A stretch of DNA of 64,000 nt from Mycobacterium saskatchewanense. GTDB taxonomy: Bacteria; Actinomycetota; Actinomycetes; Mycobacteriales; Mycobacteriaceae. Position 1 is the stretch's first letter. Each line of letters starts with the position of its first letter. Shown piece after piece: positions 10,307-21,748 of this stretch. A program made the translations under genes and the position numbers. The notes under the pieces are model-generated. The model worked only from the letters and a program-made list of their open reading frames with translations, searched no databases and was not told the DNA's origin. The stretch lies in the NCBI RefSeq assembly GCF_010729105.1, contig NZ_AP022573.1, positions 2,108,001-2,172,000 of the forward strand, read 5' to 3'.

Positions 10307-12142
10307 CTAGTCGTTGTCCATCGACCCCGGCGTCGTCTTCGACACCTGGACCAGGAACTCGTAGTTGTTCTTCGTCTTGCGCAGCTGCGACATCAGCAGG
10401 TCGATGGCCTGGTGCGAGTCCAGCCCGGACAGCACGCGACGCAGCTTGTGCACGATGCCGAACTCGTCCGGGCTGAGCAGCAGCTCGTCCTTGCGGGTGC
10501 CCGACGGGTTGACGTCCACAGCCGGGAACACGCGGCGCTCGGCGATCTTGCGGTCCAGCTTGAGTTCGGCGTTACCGGTGCCCTTGAACTCCTCGAAGAT
10601 GACCGTGTCACCCGTGGAGCCCGTCTCGACCATCGCGGTGGCGATGATGGTCAGCGACCCGCCCTCCTCGATGTTGCGGGCGGCGCCCAGGAACCGCTTC
10701 GGCGGGTACAGCGCAGTGGAGTCGACACCACCGGACAGGATCCGGCCCGAGGCGGGCGATGCGTTGTTGTAGGCGCGCCCGAGGCGGGTGATCGAGTCCA
10801 GCAGCACCACGACGTCCTTGCCCTGCTCGACGAGCCGCTTGGCGCGTTCGATGGCCAGCTCGGCGACGGAGGTGTGATCCGACGGCGGCCGGTCGAACGT
10901 CGAAGCGATCACCTCGCCCTTGACCGAGCGGGTCATGTCGGTGACCTCTTCGGGCCGCTCGTCGACGAGCACGACCATGAGGTGGCATTCCGGGTTGTTC
11001 TTGGTGATCGCGTTGGCGATGTCCTGCAGGATCGTCGTCTTACCCGCCTTGGGCGGCGAGACGATCAGCGCACGCTGACCCTTGCCGATCGGCATGATCA
11101 GGTCGATGACCCGGGTGGTCAGGCGGTCGGGGGTAGTTTCCAGGCGCAGCCGCTGGTTGGGGTACAGCGGCGTCAGCTTGCCGAATTCCGGCCGCTTCCT
11201 GGCGTCTTCGACCGAGCCGCCGTTGACGCTGTCCAGGCGCACCAACGGGTTGAACTTCTGCCGCTGGTTGGGCTGCTCGCCGTCGCGGGGCACCCGAACC
11301 GCGCCGGTCACCGCGTCGCCGCGGCGCAGCCCGTTCTTGCGCACCATGTTCATCGACACGTAGACGTCGTGCGGGCCGGCGAGGTACCCGGAGGTGCGCA
11401 CGAACGCGTAATTGTCGAGCACGTCCAGGATGCCGGCCACCGGCTGCACGACGTCGTCCTCGCGCAGTTCGGCGTCGGCGCCCTCGCCCGTGCGCTCGCC
11501 GCGGCGCCGGCGGTCGCGGAACCGGCGTCCGCGCCGGCCCTGGCGGCCCTCGCCGTCGTCGTCCTGCTGGTTCGCGCCGCCGCGGTTCTGCTGGCCGCCC
11601 GAGCCCTGCTGGTCGCTGGCGGCGTCTTTCCCGCGCTCGTCGGCCTTGGTGTCCTGTTGGCCGCCCTGGCGGCCGTTGTTGCCGGCGCCGTCGCCGGGGT
11701 TCGCGCCGTCGCGGTCGGCGCCGGCGTTGCGGGCGGCGTTGCCGGCCTCCCTGGAGGCGCTGCGGCGTTCGCGGCGTGGCGCCTCGGCGGTCGAACCGTT
11801 CTTTTCCCCCTGCTCGGCCGGCGCCTCCGGTTGAGCGGCCGGCGCTTCGGCGGTGGCGGTGTCGGATTTGTCGCCGTTGTCAGACTTGGGCGCCGCGGTA
11901 GAAGTGCCGTTGGCCTTGTCGCGGAGGTCTTTGATCGCGGCGATGAGTTCGTTCTTACGCATGCCCGACGTCCCCTTGACGCCGATTTGGTTAGCCAGCG
12001 CACGCAACTCCGGCAGCACCATGGCGGACAGAGAGCCAACCGGGGCATCGGTTTTGACGTTGGGTGTGTCTGGGGTCACGGGGGTGGAGAGCTGGTCGCT
12101 GTCCGTGCTCTCGCCAGCCGTGAACAGGTCCGTATCAGTCAC
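10307..12142 (-). CDS. rho: Transcription termination factor Rho
   Basis: A 611-aa hexameric RNA helicase that ends transcription. Residues about 35-78 are the N-terminal Rho_N domain, residues 78-225 a low-complexity insertion rich in Gly, Asn, Gln, Asp and Arg ending in an Arg-rich patch, residues about 230-300 the RNA-binding cold-shock-like domain (GILDVLDNYAFVRTSGY), and Walker A is PPKAGKTT near residues 363-370. Actinobacterial Rho proteins carry such insertions; they enlarge RNA contact and lower dependence on NusG or unwinding. Syntenic with Rv1297. Confidence 0.97.
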   Translation of the reverse strand: MTDTDLFTAGESTDSDQLSTPVTPDTPNVKTDAPVGSLSAMVLPELRALANQIGVKGTSGMRKNELIAAIKDLRDKANGTSTAAPKSDNGDKSDTATAEAPAAQPEAPAEQGEKNGSTAEAPRRERRSASREAGNAARNAGADRDGANPGDGAGNNGRQGGQQDTKADERGKDAASDQQGSGGQQNRGGANQQDDDGEGRQGRRGRRFRDRRRRGERTGEGADAELREDDVVQPVAGILDVLDNYAFVRTSGYLAGPHDVYVSMNMVRKNGLRRGDAVTGAVRVPRDGEQPNQRQKFNPLVRLDSVNGGSVEDARKRPEFGKLTPLYPNQRLRLETTPDRLTTRVIDLIMPIGKGQRALIVSPPKAGKTTILQDIANAITKNNPECHLMVVLVDERPEEVTDMTRSVKGEVIASTFDRPPSDHTSVAELAIERAKRLVEQGKDVVVLLDSITRLGRAYNNASPASGRILSGGVDSTALYPPKRFLGAARNIEEGGSLTIIATAMVETGSTGDTVIFEEFKGTGNAELKLDRKIAERRVFPAVDVNPSGTRKDELLLSPDEFGIVHKLRRVLSGLDSHQAIDLLMSQLRKTKNNYEFLVQVSKTTPGSMDND

Positions 12143-12410
12143 GGATTTCCTTTCTTCCCCCGCTGATCAGGTCATACGGGGGGTCGTTGCATTCAGCAGA
12201 TGCGCCGAGTGCGCCCAATCATCGACTCTGCAGCGGTGATCGCCTGGATCGGCGGAGAAAACGGCGAACCTCGTCCACGAGAAGAATTGGTAGGTCGTCC
12301 TAGCCGCAATGCAGTATGGATGCAGATGCAGATGCTGCGATTGCTGGACGGGTCCGAGGATAGCCCGCATCCTGGTCGGAAGCAAGCAAACCCTCCGGCC
12401 ACGCTGTGGA
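12143..12410 (-). other. Leader/promoter region upstream of rho
   Basis: 268 bases with no supported gene between thrB and rho, both on the minus strand. It contains a short tandem of gatgca units around 12318-12333. Rho genes are often autoregulated through long leaders, and this region is the place for it, but I see no clear hairpin plus T-run or riboswitch-like core. Confidence 0.4.
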
Positions 12411-14448
<2,038 letters not shown>

Positions 14449-14452
<4 letters not shown>

Positions 14453-15774
14453 AGGGTGGTCCCTTCCAGTCGCAGCACGCTGGCCACGCTCTGCACGACA
14501 TCCAGGTCGGCGAGCGCCTCGACGGTTTCGGAAAGCGCGGCATCCGTCGCGGTGTGGGTGACGACCACGATGCGCGCGCCCACCCGCCGGCCACCCTCGT
14601 CCACCACGCCTTCCTGGCGGACCTCGGCGATGCTGACGTCGCGCTTGGCGAATTCCGCTGCCACCGAGGACAAGACGCCCGGCTTGTCGGCCACGTTCAT
14701 GCTCACGTAGTAGCGGGTGGAGATCATTCCCATTGGCGCGATGGGAAGTTGGGCGTACCGCGACTCCTTCGGCCCGCGGCTGCCCAATACCCGGTTGCGG
14801 GCGGCCATCACCAGGTCGCCGGTCACCGCGGACGCGGTGGGCGCGCCCCCGGCGCCCTGGCCGTAAAACATCAGCCGTCCCGCCGCCGCGGCCTCGACCA
14901 CGACCGCGTTGAACGCGCCGTTGACGGTGGCGAGTGGGTGCGACAGCGGCACCAGGGCCGGGTAGACGCGGGCCGAAACCCGTTCCTGCCCATCGGCACC
15001 GGTGATGCGCTCGCAGATCGACAGCAGCTTGATCGTGCAGCCGAGTGCCCGCGCCGACGCGAAGTCGGCCGGGGTGATCTTGGTGATGCCCTCGCGATAG
15101 ACATCGTCCGCTGTCACCGGGGTGTGAAAGGCGATGGACGCCAGGATCGCGGCCTTGGCCGCGGCGTCGTAACCCTCGACGTCGGCGGTGGGGTCGGCCT
15201 CGGCGTAACCCAGGGCGCCGGCGTCGGCCAGCGCGCTGCCGTAGTCGGCGCCCGTGCTGTCCATCGCCGAGAGGATGTAGTTGGTGGTGCCGTTGACGAT
15301 GCCGGCCACCCGCAGCACCGTGTCGCCGGCCAGCGACTGGGTGAGCGGACGGATGACGGGGATCGCACCCGCGACCGCCGCCTCGAAATACAGGTCAACG
15401 TGGGCGCTTTCGGCCGCCTGCGCCAATTCGCCGGTGGACTGGGCCAGCAACGCCTTGTTGGCGGTGACGACGGACTTGCCGTGCTCGAGCGCGCTGAGGA
15501 TCGCCTTGCGCGCCGGCTCGACCGGGCCCATCAGTTCGACGACGATGTCGACGTTCTCGCGCGTCACCAGCTCCTCGATGTTGTCGGTGAGCAGCTCGAC
15601 CGGCACGCCGCGGTCGGCGGCGACGCGGCGCACCCCGACACCGCGCAGGACCAGCGGCGCACCGATGCGGGCCGCGAGGTCCTCGGCGCTGTCCTCGATG
15701 ATGCGGACAACAGCGCTTCCGACATTGCCCAGCCCCAGGACCGCTACGCCAACGGGCTTGTCGTCACCGGACAC
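14449..15774 (-). CDS. hom: Homoserine dehydrogenase
   Basis: A 441-aa NAD(P)-dependent enzyme making homoserine from aspartate semialdehyde. N-terminal Rossmann motif [14 protein letters not shown], the catalytic-domain segment [12 protein letters not shown], and a C-terminal ACT domain from about residue 355 ([20 protein letters not shown]) that usually senses threonine. It overlaps the lysA end by 11 bases and the thrC start by 4. In M. tuberculosis it is annotated thrA (Rv1294). Confidence 0.96.
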
Positions 15775-17191
15775 AGTTCACCTCCAAACTCAGCAGGTCG
15801 TCGACCGTCTCGCGGCGCAGGACCAGGCGGGCGCGTCCGTCGCGCACCGCGACCACGGCGGGCCGCCCGACCATGTTGTATCGGCTCGACAACGAATAGC
15901 AGTAGGCGCCGGTGGCGGCCACCCCGAGCAGGTCCCCAGGCCGCAGGTCGCCGGGCACCCAGGTGTCGCGCACGACGATGTCGCCGGTCTCGCAATGCTT
16001 TCCGACGACGCGGGCCAGGGTCGCCGGCGCGTCGCTGGTCCGCGACACCAGCCGGGCGTCGTACTGAGCGTCGTAGAGGGCGGTGCGGATGTTGTCGCTC
16101 ATGCCGCCGTCCACGCTGACGTAGCGCCGGTGCGCCGTGGCGCTGACGTCGACGTCCTTGACGGTGCCGACCTCATACAGCGTGATGGTGCCGGGCCCGG
16201 CGATGGCGCGTCCGGGCTCGACGACCAGCGTCGGCGTCGGAAGTCCGACGGCCGCGGACTCCTTGCTCACGATGTCGCCGAGCTTGGCGGCCAGCTCGCC
16301 CACCGGCGGCGGGTCATCGCTCGCCAGGTACGAGATGCCCAGGCCGCCACCGAGATCCACCGTCGAGATCTGTGCGGTCTTGTCGACGCCGAATTCCGCG
16401 ACGATGTCGCGCAGCAGGCCGATGACGCGGTGCGCGGCGACCTCGAAGCCGTCGACGTCGAAGATCTGCGAGCCGATGTGGCTGTGCAGGCCGACGAGGC
16501 GCAGGTGGTCGGTCGCGAACACGCGGCGCACGGCCGCCATCGCGGCACCGCTGGCGATGGACAGCCCGAACTTCTGGTCTTCGTGTGCGGTGGAGATGAA
16601 CTCGTGGGTGTGCGCCTCGACACCGACGGTGAGGCGCACGAACACGTCCTGGACGATGCCCGCGTCGGCCGCGATCGCGTCCAACCGCTCGATCTCGATC
16701 ATCGAGTCCACCACGACGTGGCCCACCCCGGCCTTGACCGCGTCGGTCAGTTCGGCGACGGACTTGTTGTTGCCGTGGAAGGTGATTCGCTCCGGCGGGA
16801 AGTCGGCGTGCAACGCGACGGCCAGTTCGCCGCCGGTGGACACGTCCAGGGACAGGCCCTCTTCGGCGACCCAGCGCGCGACCTCGCCGCACAGGAACGC
16901 CTTGGCGGCGTAGTACACGTTGGCGCCGCCGCCGAAGGCCGACGCCATCTCCCGGCAGCGGGAACGGAAGTCGTCCTCGTCGATGACGAACAACGGGGTG
17001 CCGTACTCGTGGGCAAGGTCGGTCACCGAGAGGCCCGCGACGGTGGCCGCGCCGGTGTCGTCGCGGGAGACGTTGCGCGGCCACACGTTCGGCGCCAATC
17101 GCATCAGGTCCTCGGCGGACTGCGGCCGCGGCGGGCTCTCGTTGTGCCGGGTCTCCTCGGCGTGCCGGGGGCCGGCGGGATGGACGTTCAC
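15764..17191 (-). CDS. lysA: Diaminopimelate decarboxylase
   Basis: A 475-aa PLP enzyme (alanine-racemase fold) that makes lysine from meso-diaminopimelate. The PLP lysine is in [14 protein letters not shown]; the HIGSQI and GGGLGISY motifs and the C-terminal [10 protein letters not shown] are present. I chose the GTG at 17191, which overlaps the argS stop as GTGA; this gives an N-terminal extension of about 30 residues relative to the M. tuberculosis protein, and an internal start near the LAPNVWPRN segment is possible. Confidence 0.94.
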   Translation of the reverse strand: MNVHPAGPRHAEETRHNESPPRPQSAEDLMRLAPNVWPRNVSRDDTGAATVAGLSVTDLAHEYGTPLFVIDEDDFRSRCREMASAFGGGANVYYAAKAFLCGEVARWVAEEGLSLDVSTGGELAVALHADFPPERITFHGNNKSVAELTDAVKAGVGHVVVDSMIEIERLDAIAADAGIVQDVFVRLTVGVEAHTHEFISTAHEDQKFGLSIASGAAMAAVRRVFATDHLRLVGLHSHIGSQIFDVDGFEVAAHRVIGLLRDIVAEFGVDKTAQISTVDLGGGLGISYLASDDPPPVGELAAKLGDIVSKESAAVGLPTPTLVVEPGRAIAGPGTITLYEVGTVKDVDVSATAHRRYVSVDGGMSDNIRTALYDAQYDARLVSRTSDAPATLARVVGKHCETGDIVVRDTWVPGDLRPGDLLGVAATGAYCYSLSSRYNMVGRPAVVAVRDGRARLVLRRETVDDLLSLEVNCVR

Positions 17192-18840
17192 ATTCGCTCC
17201 GGCGCGCCGACTCCGAGGATGGTCAGCCCGTTGGCGATCACCTGGCGGGTGGCCTGGCACAACGCCAGCCGGGCGGTGTGCAGGTCGGTGGGCTCCTCGT
17301 CGCCCTGGGGCAGGACGCGGCAGGAGTCGTAGAACCGGTGGTAGTCGCCGGCGAGGTCTTCCAGGTAGCGGCACACCCGATGCGGTTCGCGCAGGGACGC
17401 GGCAGTTTCGAGGATCCGCGGGAATTCGCCGATGCTGCGCAGCAGCGCGCCCTCTTTGTCGTGGTCGAGCAGCTCGAGGTGCGCGGTGTCGGGGACCAGG
17501 CCGAGCTCGGCGGCGTTGCGGGCCAGCGCCGAGAGCCGGGCGTGCGCGTATTGCACGTAGTAGACCGGGTTTTCGTTGGAGGCCGAGGACCACAGCGCCA
17601 AGTCGATGTCGATGGGGGTGTCCACCGACGACCGGATCAGGCTGTAGCGGGCCGCGTCGACGCCGATCGCCTCGACCAGGTCGTCGAGGGTGAGGACGGT
17701 ACCGGCGCGCTTGCTCATCCGGACGGGCTGCCCGTCGCGCACCAGGTTCACCAGCTGCCCGATCAGCACCTCGACGGTGGCGGGATCCTCGCCGAACGCC
17801 GCGGCGACGGCCTTGAGCCGGGCGATGTAGCCGTGGTGGTCGGCCCCGAGCATGTAGATGCAGAGGTCGAAGCCGCGTTGCCTCTTGTCGAGGTAGTACG
17901 CGATGTCGCCGGCGATGTAGGCCGGCTTGCCGTCGCTCTTGATCACGACGCGGTCCTTGTCATCACCAAAAGCGCTGGTGCGCAACCAGGTTGCGCCGTC
18001 CTTCTCGTAGATGTTGCCGGTCTGGCGGAGCTTCGCGATCGCCTGGTCGACGCGGCCGCTGGTGTGCATCGAGTCTTCGTGGGTGTAGATGTCGAAGTCG
18101 GTGCCGAACTCGTGCAGCGACCGCTTGATGTGGTCGAACATCAGGTCCACGCCGATCCGGCGAAAGGTCTCGTGCATCTCGGCGTCCGGCAGGCTCAGCG
18201 CGTCGGGCGCCCGCTGCAGCACCTGCTGAGCGATGTCGCCGATGTAGGCGCCGGCGTAGCCGTCGGCCGGCGTGGGCTCGCCCTTGGCCGCGGCGACCAG
18301 CGAGTGGGCGAACCGGTCGATCTGGGCGCCGTGGTCGTTGAAATAGTATTCGCGCGCCACGGCCGCGCCCTGCGCGGACAGCAGCCTGCCCAGGGCGTCA
18401 CCGACGGCCGCCCAGCGGGTGCCGCCGATGTGGATGGGCCCGGTCGGGTTGGCCGAAACGAACTCGAGGTTGATCTTCTGCCCCGCCAGCGCGTCGGAGT
18501 GCCCGAATGTGTCGCCGGCGTCGATGACGGTGTTGACGATCACGGCCTGCGCCGATGCCTCCAGCCGCAGGTTGATGAAGCCGGGCCCGGCCACCTCGGC
18601 CGAGGCGATGCCGTCGGCCCGCGCCAGCGCGTCGGCGAGCCAGCCGGCGAGTTCCCGCGGGTTCGCGCCGACCTTCTTGCCGAGCTGCAAGGCGAGGTTG
18701 CTGGCGTAATCGCCGTGCTCGGGGTTGCGCGGGCGTTCCACAGTGACCACGGGCGGGAGCGCGGTGGCGTCGAGCCCGCGTTGGGCCAGCACCGCGACGG
18801 CGGTGGCCTTCAGCAGCTCAGCGAGGTCGGCGGGGGTCAC
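17188..18840 (-). CDS. argS: Arginyl-tRNA synthetase
   Basis: A 550-aa class I synthetase. The HIGH-like motif is [17 protein letters not shown] and the KMSK-like motif is [15 protein letters not shown]; the C-terminal DALR anticodon-binding domain covers about the last 120 residues. It heads the argS-lysA-hom-thrC-thrB operon and lies divergently 126 bases from a tRNA-Arg gene, its substrate. Confidence 0.97.
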   Translation of the reverse strand: MTPADLAELLKATAVAVLAQRGLDATALPPVVTVERPRNPEHGDYASNLALQLGKKVGANPRELAGWLADALARADGIASAEVAGPGFINLRLEASAQAVIVNTVIDAGDTFGHSDALAGQKINLEFVSANPTGPIHIGGTRWAAVGDALGRLLSAQGAAVAREYYFNDHGAQIDRFAHSLVAAAKGEPTPADGYAGAYIGDIAQQVLQRAPDALSLPDAEMHETFRRIGVDLMFDHIKRSLHEFGTDFDIYTHEDSMHTSGRVDQAIAKLRQTGNIYEKDGATWLRTSAFGDDKDRVVIKSDGKPAYIAGDIAYYLDKRQRGFDLCIYMLGADHHGYIARLKAVAAAFGEDPATVEVLIGQLVNLVRDGQPVRMSKRAGTVLTLDDLVEAIGVDAARYSLIRSSVDTPIDIDLALWSSASNENPVYYVQYAHARLSALARNAAELGLVPDTAHLELLDHDKEGALLRSIGEFPRILETAASLREPHRVCRYLEDLAGDYHRFYDSCRVLPQGDEEPTDLHTARLALCQATRQVIANGLTILGVGAPERM

Positions 18841-18966
18841 GAACGTCCATCCTATGGGCTAGGGTCCTCCCACCCCGAATCCATTGCGGTGGCCGAGCGG
18901 TCATCACGATGCGCTAGTCTGTCCGTGCTTGTGCAAAGCCCCATGGCGCGACAACCTCGTTGCAGC

Positions 18967-19042
18967 GCCCCCGTAGCTCAGGGGATAGAGCGTCTGCCTC
19001 CGGAGCAGAAGGCCGCAGGTTCGAATCCTGCCGGGGGCACCA
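18967..19042 (+). tRNA. tRNA-Arg (anticodon CCG)
   Basis: Complete cloverleaf: acceptor GCCCCCG (18967-18973) pairs with CGGGGGC (19032-19038); D-stem GCTC/GAGC; anticodon stem TCTGC/GCAGA with loop CTCCGGA, anticodon CCG; T-stem GCAGG/CCTGC with loop TTCGAAT; discriminator A19039 then CCA. From base 18994 the gene is also the left attachment core of the integrated element, so the 3' half seen here comes from the element and restores the gene. Confidence 0.96.
18994..19041 (+). repeat. attL core, 48-bp direct repeat
   Basis: 48 bases identical to 29958-30005 in the same orientation, with mismatches immediately outside both ends (T18993 versus G29957; A19042 versus C30006). It runs from the anticodon stem to the tRNA 3' end, the classic crossover target of tyrosine integrases. 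Confidence 0.93.
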
Positions 19043-19099
19043 CGTGACCAGCACTTTTGCCGGATCACACGGTGCACGAAGGCCCGCAACCGGCCTCGA

Positions 19100-19130
19100 T
19101 GTCACGAGGATGTCACAACTCGCATCAAAC
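19100..19130 (+). repeat. Left end repeat, candidate integrase arm site
   Basis: Two TGTCAC units 11 bases apart followed by AACTCG. The block matches 29813-29842 near attR in the same orientation (tgtcacga, three variable bases, tgtcacaactcg, then a related 8-9 bases). It lies 59 bases inside attL. Paired sites near both ends are what a tyrosine integrase uses as arm-type sites; the role is inferred. Confidence 0.55.
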
Positions 19131-19763
19131 CGGCTTCCAGCCGTCCCAATAACGACCAAAGTCAACAACGAGCCCGTCAGCGATCTGGTCAAGCTTGGTG
19201 AGCTCGCGGAAGTCGTCTCCTCGACCCCACCAGTCGTTAAGCATCAACCTCTGCCACACGAGGCTGAGTGCGTAGTCGCCGCCGCCTCCGATGAGTTGGT
19301 CCTTGTTCTCCGGCGCGAAGATCGCAACGGCCAGCAGGCCCATCACTACTGATATCGGGAGCTGGAGTTTGCCGTCACGTGTCAGCCGGATTCTCACAGC
19401 GTCGCCGCCATCCTCGATGGCTGTCAGTTCGAAACCCTCTGGAAGTTCGTCGCCGTGACCGTGGGTGCACCGATGAATGCCATAGATCACATCCGCTAAA
19501 TCAGGGCGCTTGTCGGGAAGGTCTGATTTCACCGCCACAGGAAATCGAATTAGTCCAACGTTGAGGCCCGTCAGCGCGACCGCGCCGAAGATGTCGAGGG
19601 AGTCGCGAATCGTCCGTTTGAACCGTGCGGCGACTGATTTTTCCTGCGGGTACCGCTTCTTACCCGTTCCGTCGACGGCATTGCATGCATGAAGCATCGC
19701 CGCATCCCACTTACCGCGCCCCCACTCTTGGAGTGCATGCGTTACCGAATCACCCACATTCAT
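19125..19763 (-). CDS. Unknown protein at attL, possible HEPN-type
   Basis: A 212-aa protein I do not recognise as a named family. It begins MNVGDSVTHALQEWGRGKWD. A helical N-terminal half contains HACNAVDGTGKKRYP, and the middle has IYGIHRCTHGHGDELPEG, where R-CTHG-H fits the Rx4H motif of HEPN ribonucleases, which commonly reads RN(x)4H preceded by a Tyr. A hydrophobic stretch (PISVVMGLLAVAIFAP) follows but is short for a membrane helix. It lies between the integrase (9 bases upstream) and attL, a typical cargo slot, and could be an antiviral or toxin-like gene. HEPN membership is inference. Confidence 0.7.
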   Translation of the reverse strand: MNVGDSVTHALQEWGRGKWDAAMLHACNAVDGTGKKRYPQEKSVAARFKRTIRDSLDIFGAVALTGLNVGLIRFPVAVKSDLPDKRPDLADVIYGIHRCTHGHGDELPEGFELTAIEDGGDAVRIRLTRDGKLQLPISVVMGLLAVAIFAPENKDQLIGGGGDYALSLVWQRLMLNDWWGRGDDFRELTKLDQIADGLVVDFGRYWDGWKPV

Positions 19764-19772
19764 CGGCGCAGA

Positions 19773-20963
19773 TCAGTGGTGCGCCGTAACAACTTGGCCA
19801 AGCGTTGCGCTGGCAGCTTTCAGCGCGTCGTCCTGGCTGTGGGTGTACAGCCGTGCTGTGGTCGCGGGGTCGCAGTGGCCGAGCCACTTGGCGATGACCG
19901 CGATCGGCACACCACGCAGGTGCATCGCGGTGCCGCAGGAGTGACGAGCGTCATGCAGCCGGATCGGGCGCACACCCGCCGTCTTGGCCAGTTTGCGCCA
20001 CATCCGGGTCAGCGCGTCGGGCGTGTACGGCTCCCCCGCCTCGTTAACCGCCACATAACCGCTGTCTGCGTGCGCCGCGCCCAGCGCGAGGCGTTCCTGC
20101 GCGTAGCGGGCCGAAGCGCGTTTGAGGACCCCCACTAGGCCGTCGTCGAGTGGCAGCGTGCGCCGCGACGCGAGCGTCTTGGGGTCGCCCTCGACGACGT
20201 TGCCCGCGCCGGCCTGCACCCGGTTGCGCGCCACGGTGAGGGTGCCCGCGGCCAGGTCTATGTCGGACCACATCAGGCCGGCGATCTCGCCGCGCCGCAG
20301 CCCCGACAACGCCAGATACCACAGGTGGCCGCTGCGGTCCTTGTCGGCGGCACGCAGCACCCGGCGGATCTCGTCGGGTGTGTACGTCGCCATCTCCGTG
20401 TGCACGCGCGGCACCTTCTTCATCGCGGCGGCGACGTTGCGGGCGAGCTCGCGGCGTTCCATCCCGTAATCGAGCACCGCGCGCCAAGCGTCCACCGCCT
20501 TATTGAGCGATCGCGGCGACCATGCGCGCCTGGCGTGGCCCTTCGCGGTCTCGGATCCGCCTTCCCGCAACTCAGTCAGTAGCCGGTCGAGGTCCGGCCG
20601 GGTGAGTTTCTGCACCGGCATGTCGCCGTGGCGCTCCCGCAGCGGCGCCAGCGCGTACCGATAGGCGTTGAGCGTCGTCGCGCGGGCGTTGTGCAGCGAG
20701 GTCAGCCAGTCGGCGCACAGCTCGTCGACGGTGACCGCTTTGCGCGGCACGAATTGGTCGGTGGCCGCCTGCTGGCCGATCTCAGCAAGCGCATCGCGGG
20801 CTTGTTTCTCTGTCGCGTACCGGCGGCGGACCTGTTGCCGCCTGCCCGTCTGCGGATTGAGCCCTGCGTCGACCGTAAGTTGGTACCGGACAACGGATTT
20901 CCCGGTTTTGCGGTCGGTGACTTCGATCTTTTTGATCTGCGGGGGAAGTTGCCGTCTATTCAT
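19773..20963 (-). CDS. int: Tyrosine integrase
   Basis: A 396-aa site-specific recombinase. The N-terminal part has an arm-binding domain (KTGKSVVRYQLTVDAGLNP) and a SAM-like core-binding domain; the catalytic domain shows the first Arg in LALSGLRRGEIAGL, the HxxR box in RLHDARHSCGTAMHL, the second His in WLGHCDPATT and the nucleophile Tyr in ARLYTHSQ. Its start overlaps the repressor stop (ATGA at 20960-20963), so both come from the leftward promoter. It is close to attL, as expected. Confidence 0.95.
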   Translation of the reverse strand: MNRRQLPPQIKKIEVTDRKTGKSVVRYQLTVDAGLNPQTGRRQQVRRRYATEKQARDALAEIGQQAATDQFVPRKAVTVDELCADWLTSLHNARATTLNAYRYALAPLRERHGDMPVQKLTRPDLDRLLTELREGGSETAKGHARRAWSPRSLNKAVDAWRAVLDYGMERRELARNVAAAMKKVPRVHTEMATYTPDEIRRVLRAADKDRSGHLWYLALSGLRRGEIAGLMWSDIDLAAGTLTVARNRVQAGAGNVVEGDPKTLASRRTLPLDDGLVGVLKRASARYAQERLALGAAHADSGYVAVNEAGEPYTPDALTRMWRKLAKTAGVRPIRLHDARHSCGTAMHLRGVPIAVIAKWLGHCDPATTARLYTHSQDDALKAASATLGQVVTAHH

Positions 20964-21460
20964 TCGGCTCCGGGCTCCTCGTCTGCAGGCTTGGCCATTC
21001 GCTTCAGCGCCGCAAAGTCGTTGATTGCGTCGAGGCTGGCCTCTCGGCGTAGCTCCTCGGATTCCTTCGCCGGTAGAAGCCCGGCCGCGTCGTCGATCGC
21101 TGCGCGTAGCTCCGTACGCACCAACTCGTAGTCGTCGACTGCATCGACCATCTTTAGCCGCGCATCACGCAACCGCCATGCTCGCAGGCGAATTCGTTGC
21201 AGTTGGACTGCGGTCTCGCTATCGGCGCGAATCATCTGTTGGAGTGGGACATTCAAGATTCGCGCCGCGGCCTCGGCTTCGCCGAGCTGGATCTGGCGGT
21301 GTTTCTTCTCGACTTTGTAGACGGTGACTTGCTGCCAGTTGAAACCTCGGTCGCTCATCGCCCGGGCAAATTGCGACTGGCTCATTCCCGCTGCGTCCCG
21401 CAAGACCCGCAGGTTCTCGGCGAAAATGCCCTCTGCCCGCGCTGCCTCTACTGGTGCCAT
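20960..21460 (-). CDS. XRE-type helix-turn-helix repressor
   Basis: A 166-aa protein with an N-terminal HTH of the Cro/CI type (NLRVLRDAAGMSQSQFARAM, then WQQVTVYKVEKKHRQIQLG) at about residues 15-65 and a helical C-terminal part that may dimerise. It is transcribed away from the excisionase-like gene across a 96-base region with inverted repeats, the usual genetic switch layout. It probably represses the rightward operon and perhaps its own promoter; target genes are inferred. Confidence 0.88.
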   Translation of the reverse strand: MAPVEAARAEGIFAENLRVLRDAAGMSQSQFARAMSDRGFNWQQVTVYKVEKKHRQIQLGEAEAAARILNVPLQQMIRADSETAVQLQRIRLRAWRLRDARLKMVDAVDDYELVRTELRAAIDDAAGLLPAKESEELRREASLDAINDFAALKRMAKPADEEPGAE

Positions 21461-21556
21461 GCCAACAGACTAAACCATTTCAGTGTGACCACACATCTCC
21501 AAGTCGGTACTATCCAATATAGTGTTGACAAACATCATATGGATTGGAGATAGCAG
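21461..21556. promoter_or_regulatory. Divergent promoter/operator region of the element
   Basis: 96 bases between the leftward repressor-integrase unit and the rightward operon. ATCTCCAA (21495-21502) is the exact inverse of TTGGAGAT (21544-21551), and ATCCAAT (21512-21518) is close to the inverse of the ATTGGA in the right copy. A TTGACA -35-like hexamer lies at 21525-21530 on the plus strand. The segment is AT-rich compared with flanks. These features fit repressor operators over overlapping promoters. Confidence 0.6.
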
Positions 21557-21748
21557 GTGGAGTTTCTGACGGCCGCGCAGGTCAGCGAACTAACGGGGCT
21601 GCCGCAGGCCACCTTGCGTTATTGGCGGCACGCCAACCAGGGGCCGGCTTCGTTCCGCCTCGGTCGCCGGATTTTGTACCGACGCGAAGCTGTCGAGCTG
21701 TGGATCGCCACCCAAGAGGAGGCGACCACCAGGGGCGGCGTGGTGTGA
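21557..21748 (+). CDS. Excisionase-like winged HTH protein
   Basis: A 63-aa protein that is almost entirely a MerR/excisionase-type HTH: FLTAAQVSELTGLPQATLRY, then RLGRRILYRREAVELWIA. Start is GTG with GGAGA about 7 bases upstream. As the first gene of the rightward operon, opposite the repressor, it is placed to act as the recombination directionality factor or as an early activator. Which of these is not decidable from sequence. Confidence 0.82.
   Translation: MEFLTAAQVSELTGLPQATLRYWRHANQGPASFRLGRRILYRREAVELWIATQEEATTRGGVV

Noticed and set aside
10412..12166. 584-aa open frame opposite rho
   Set aside because: Low-complexity antisense translation of the Rho insertion and core; no support as a gene.
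12143..12410. Riboswitch or attenuator in the rho leader
   Set aside because: No conserved aptamer core, leader peptide or hairpin plus T-run could be shown by eye.
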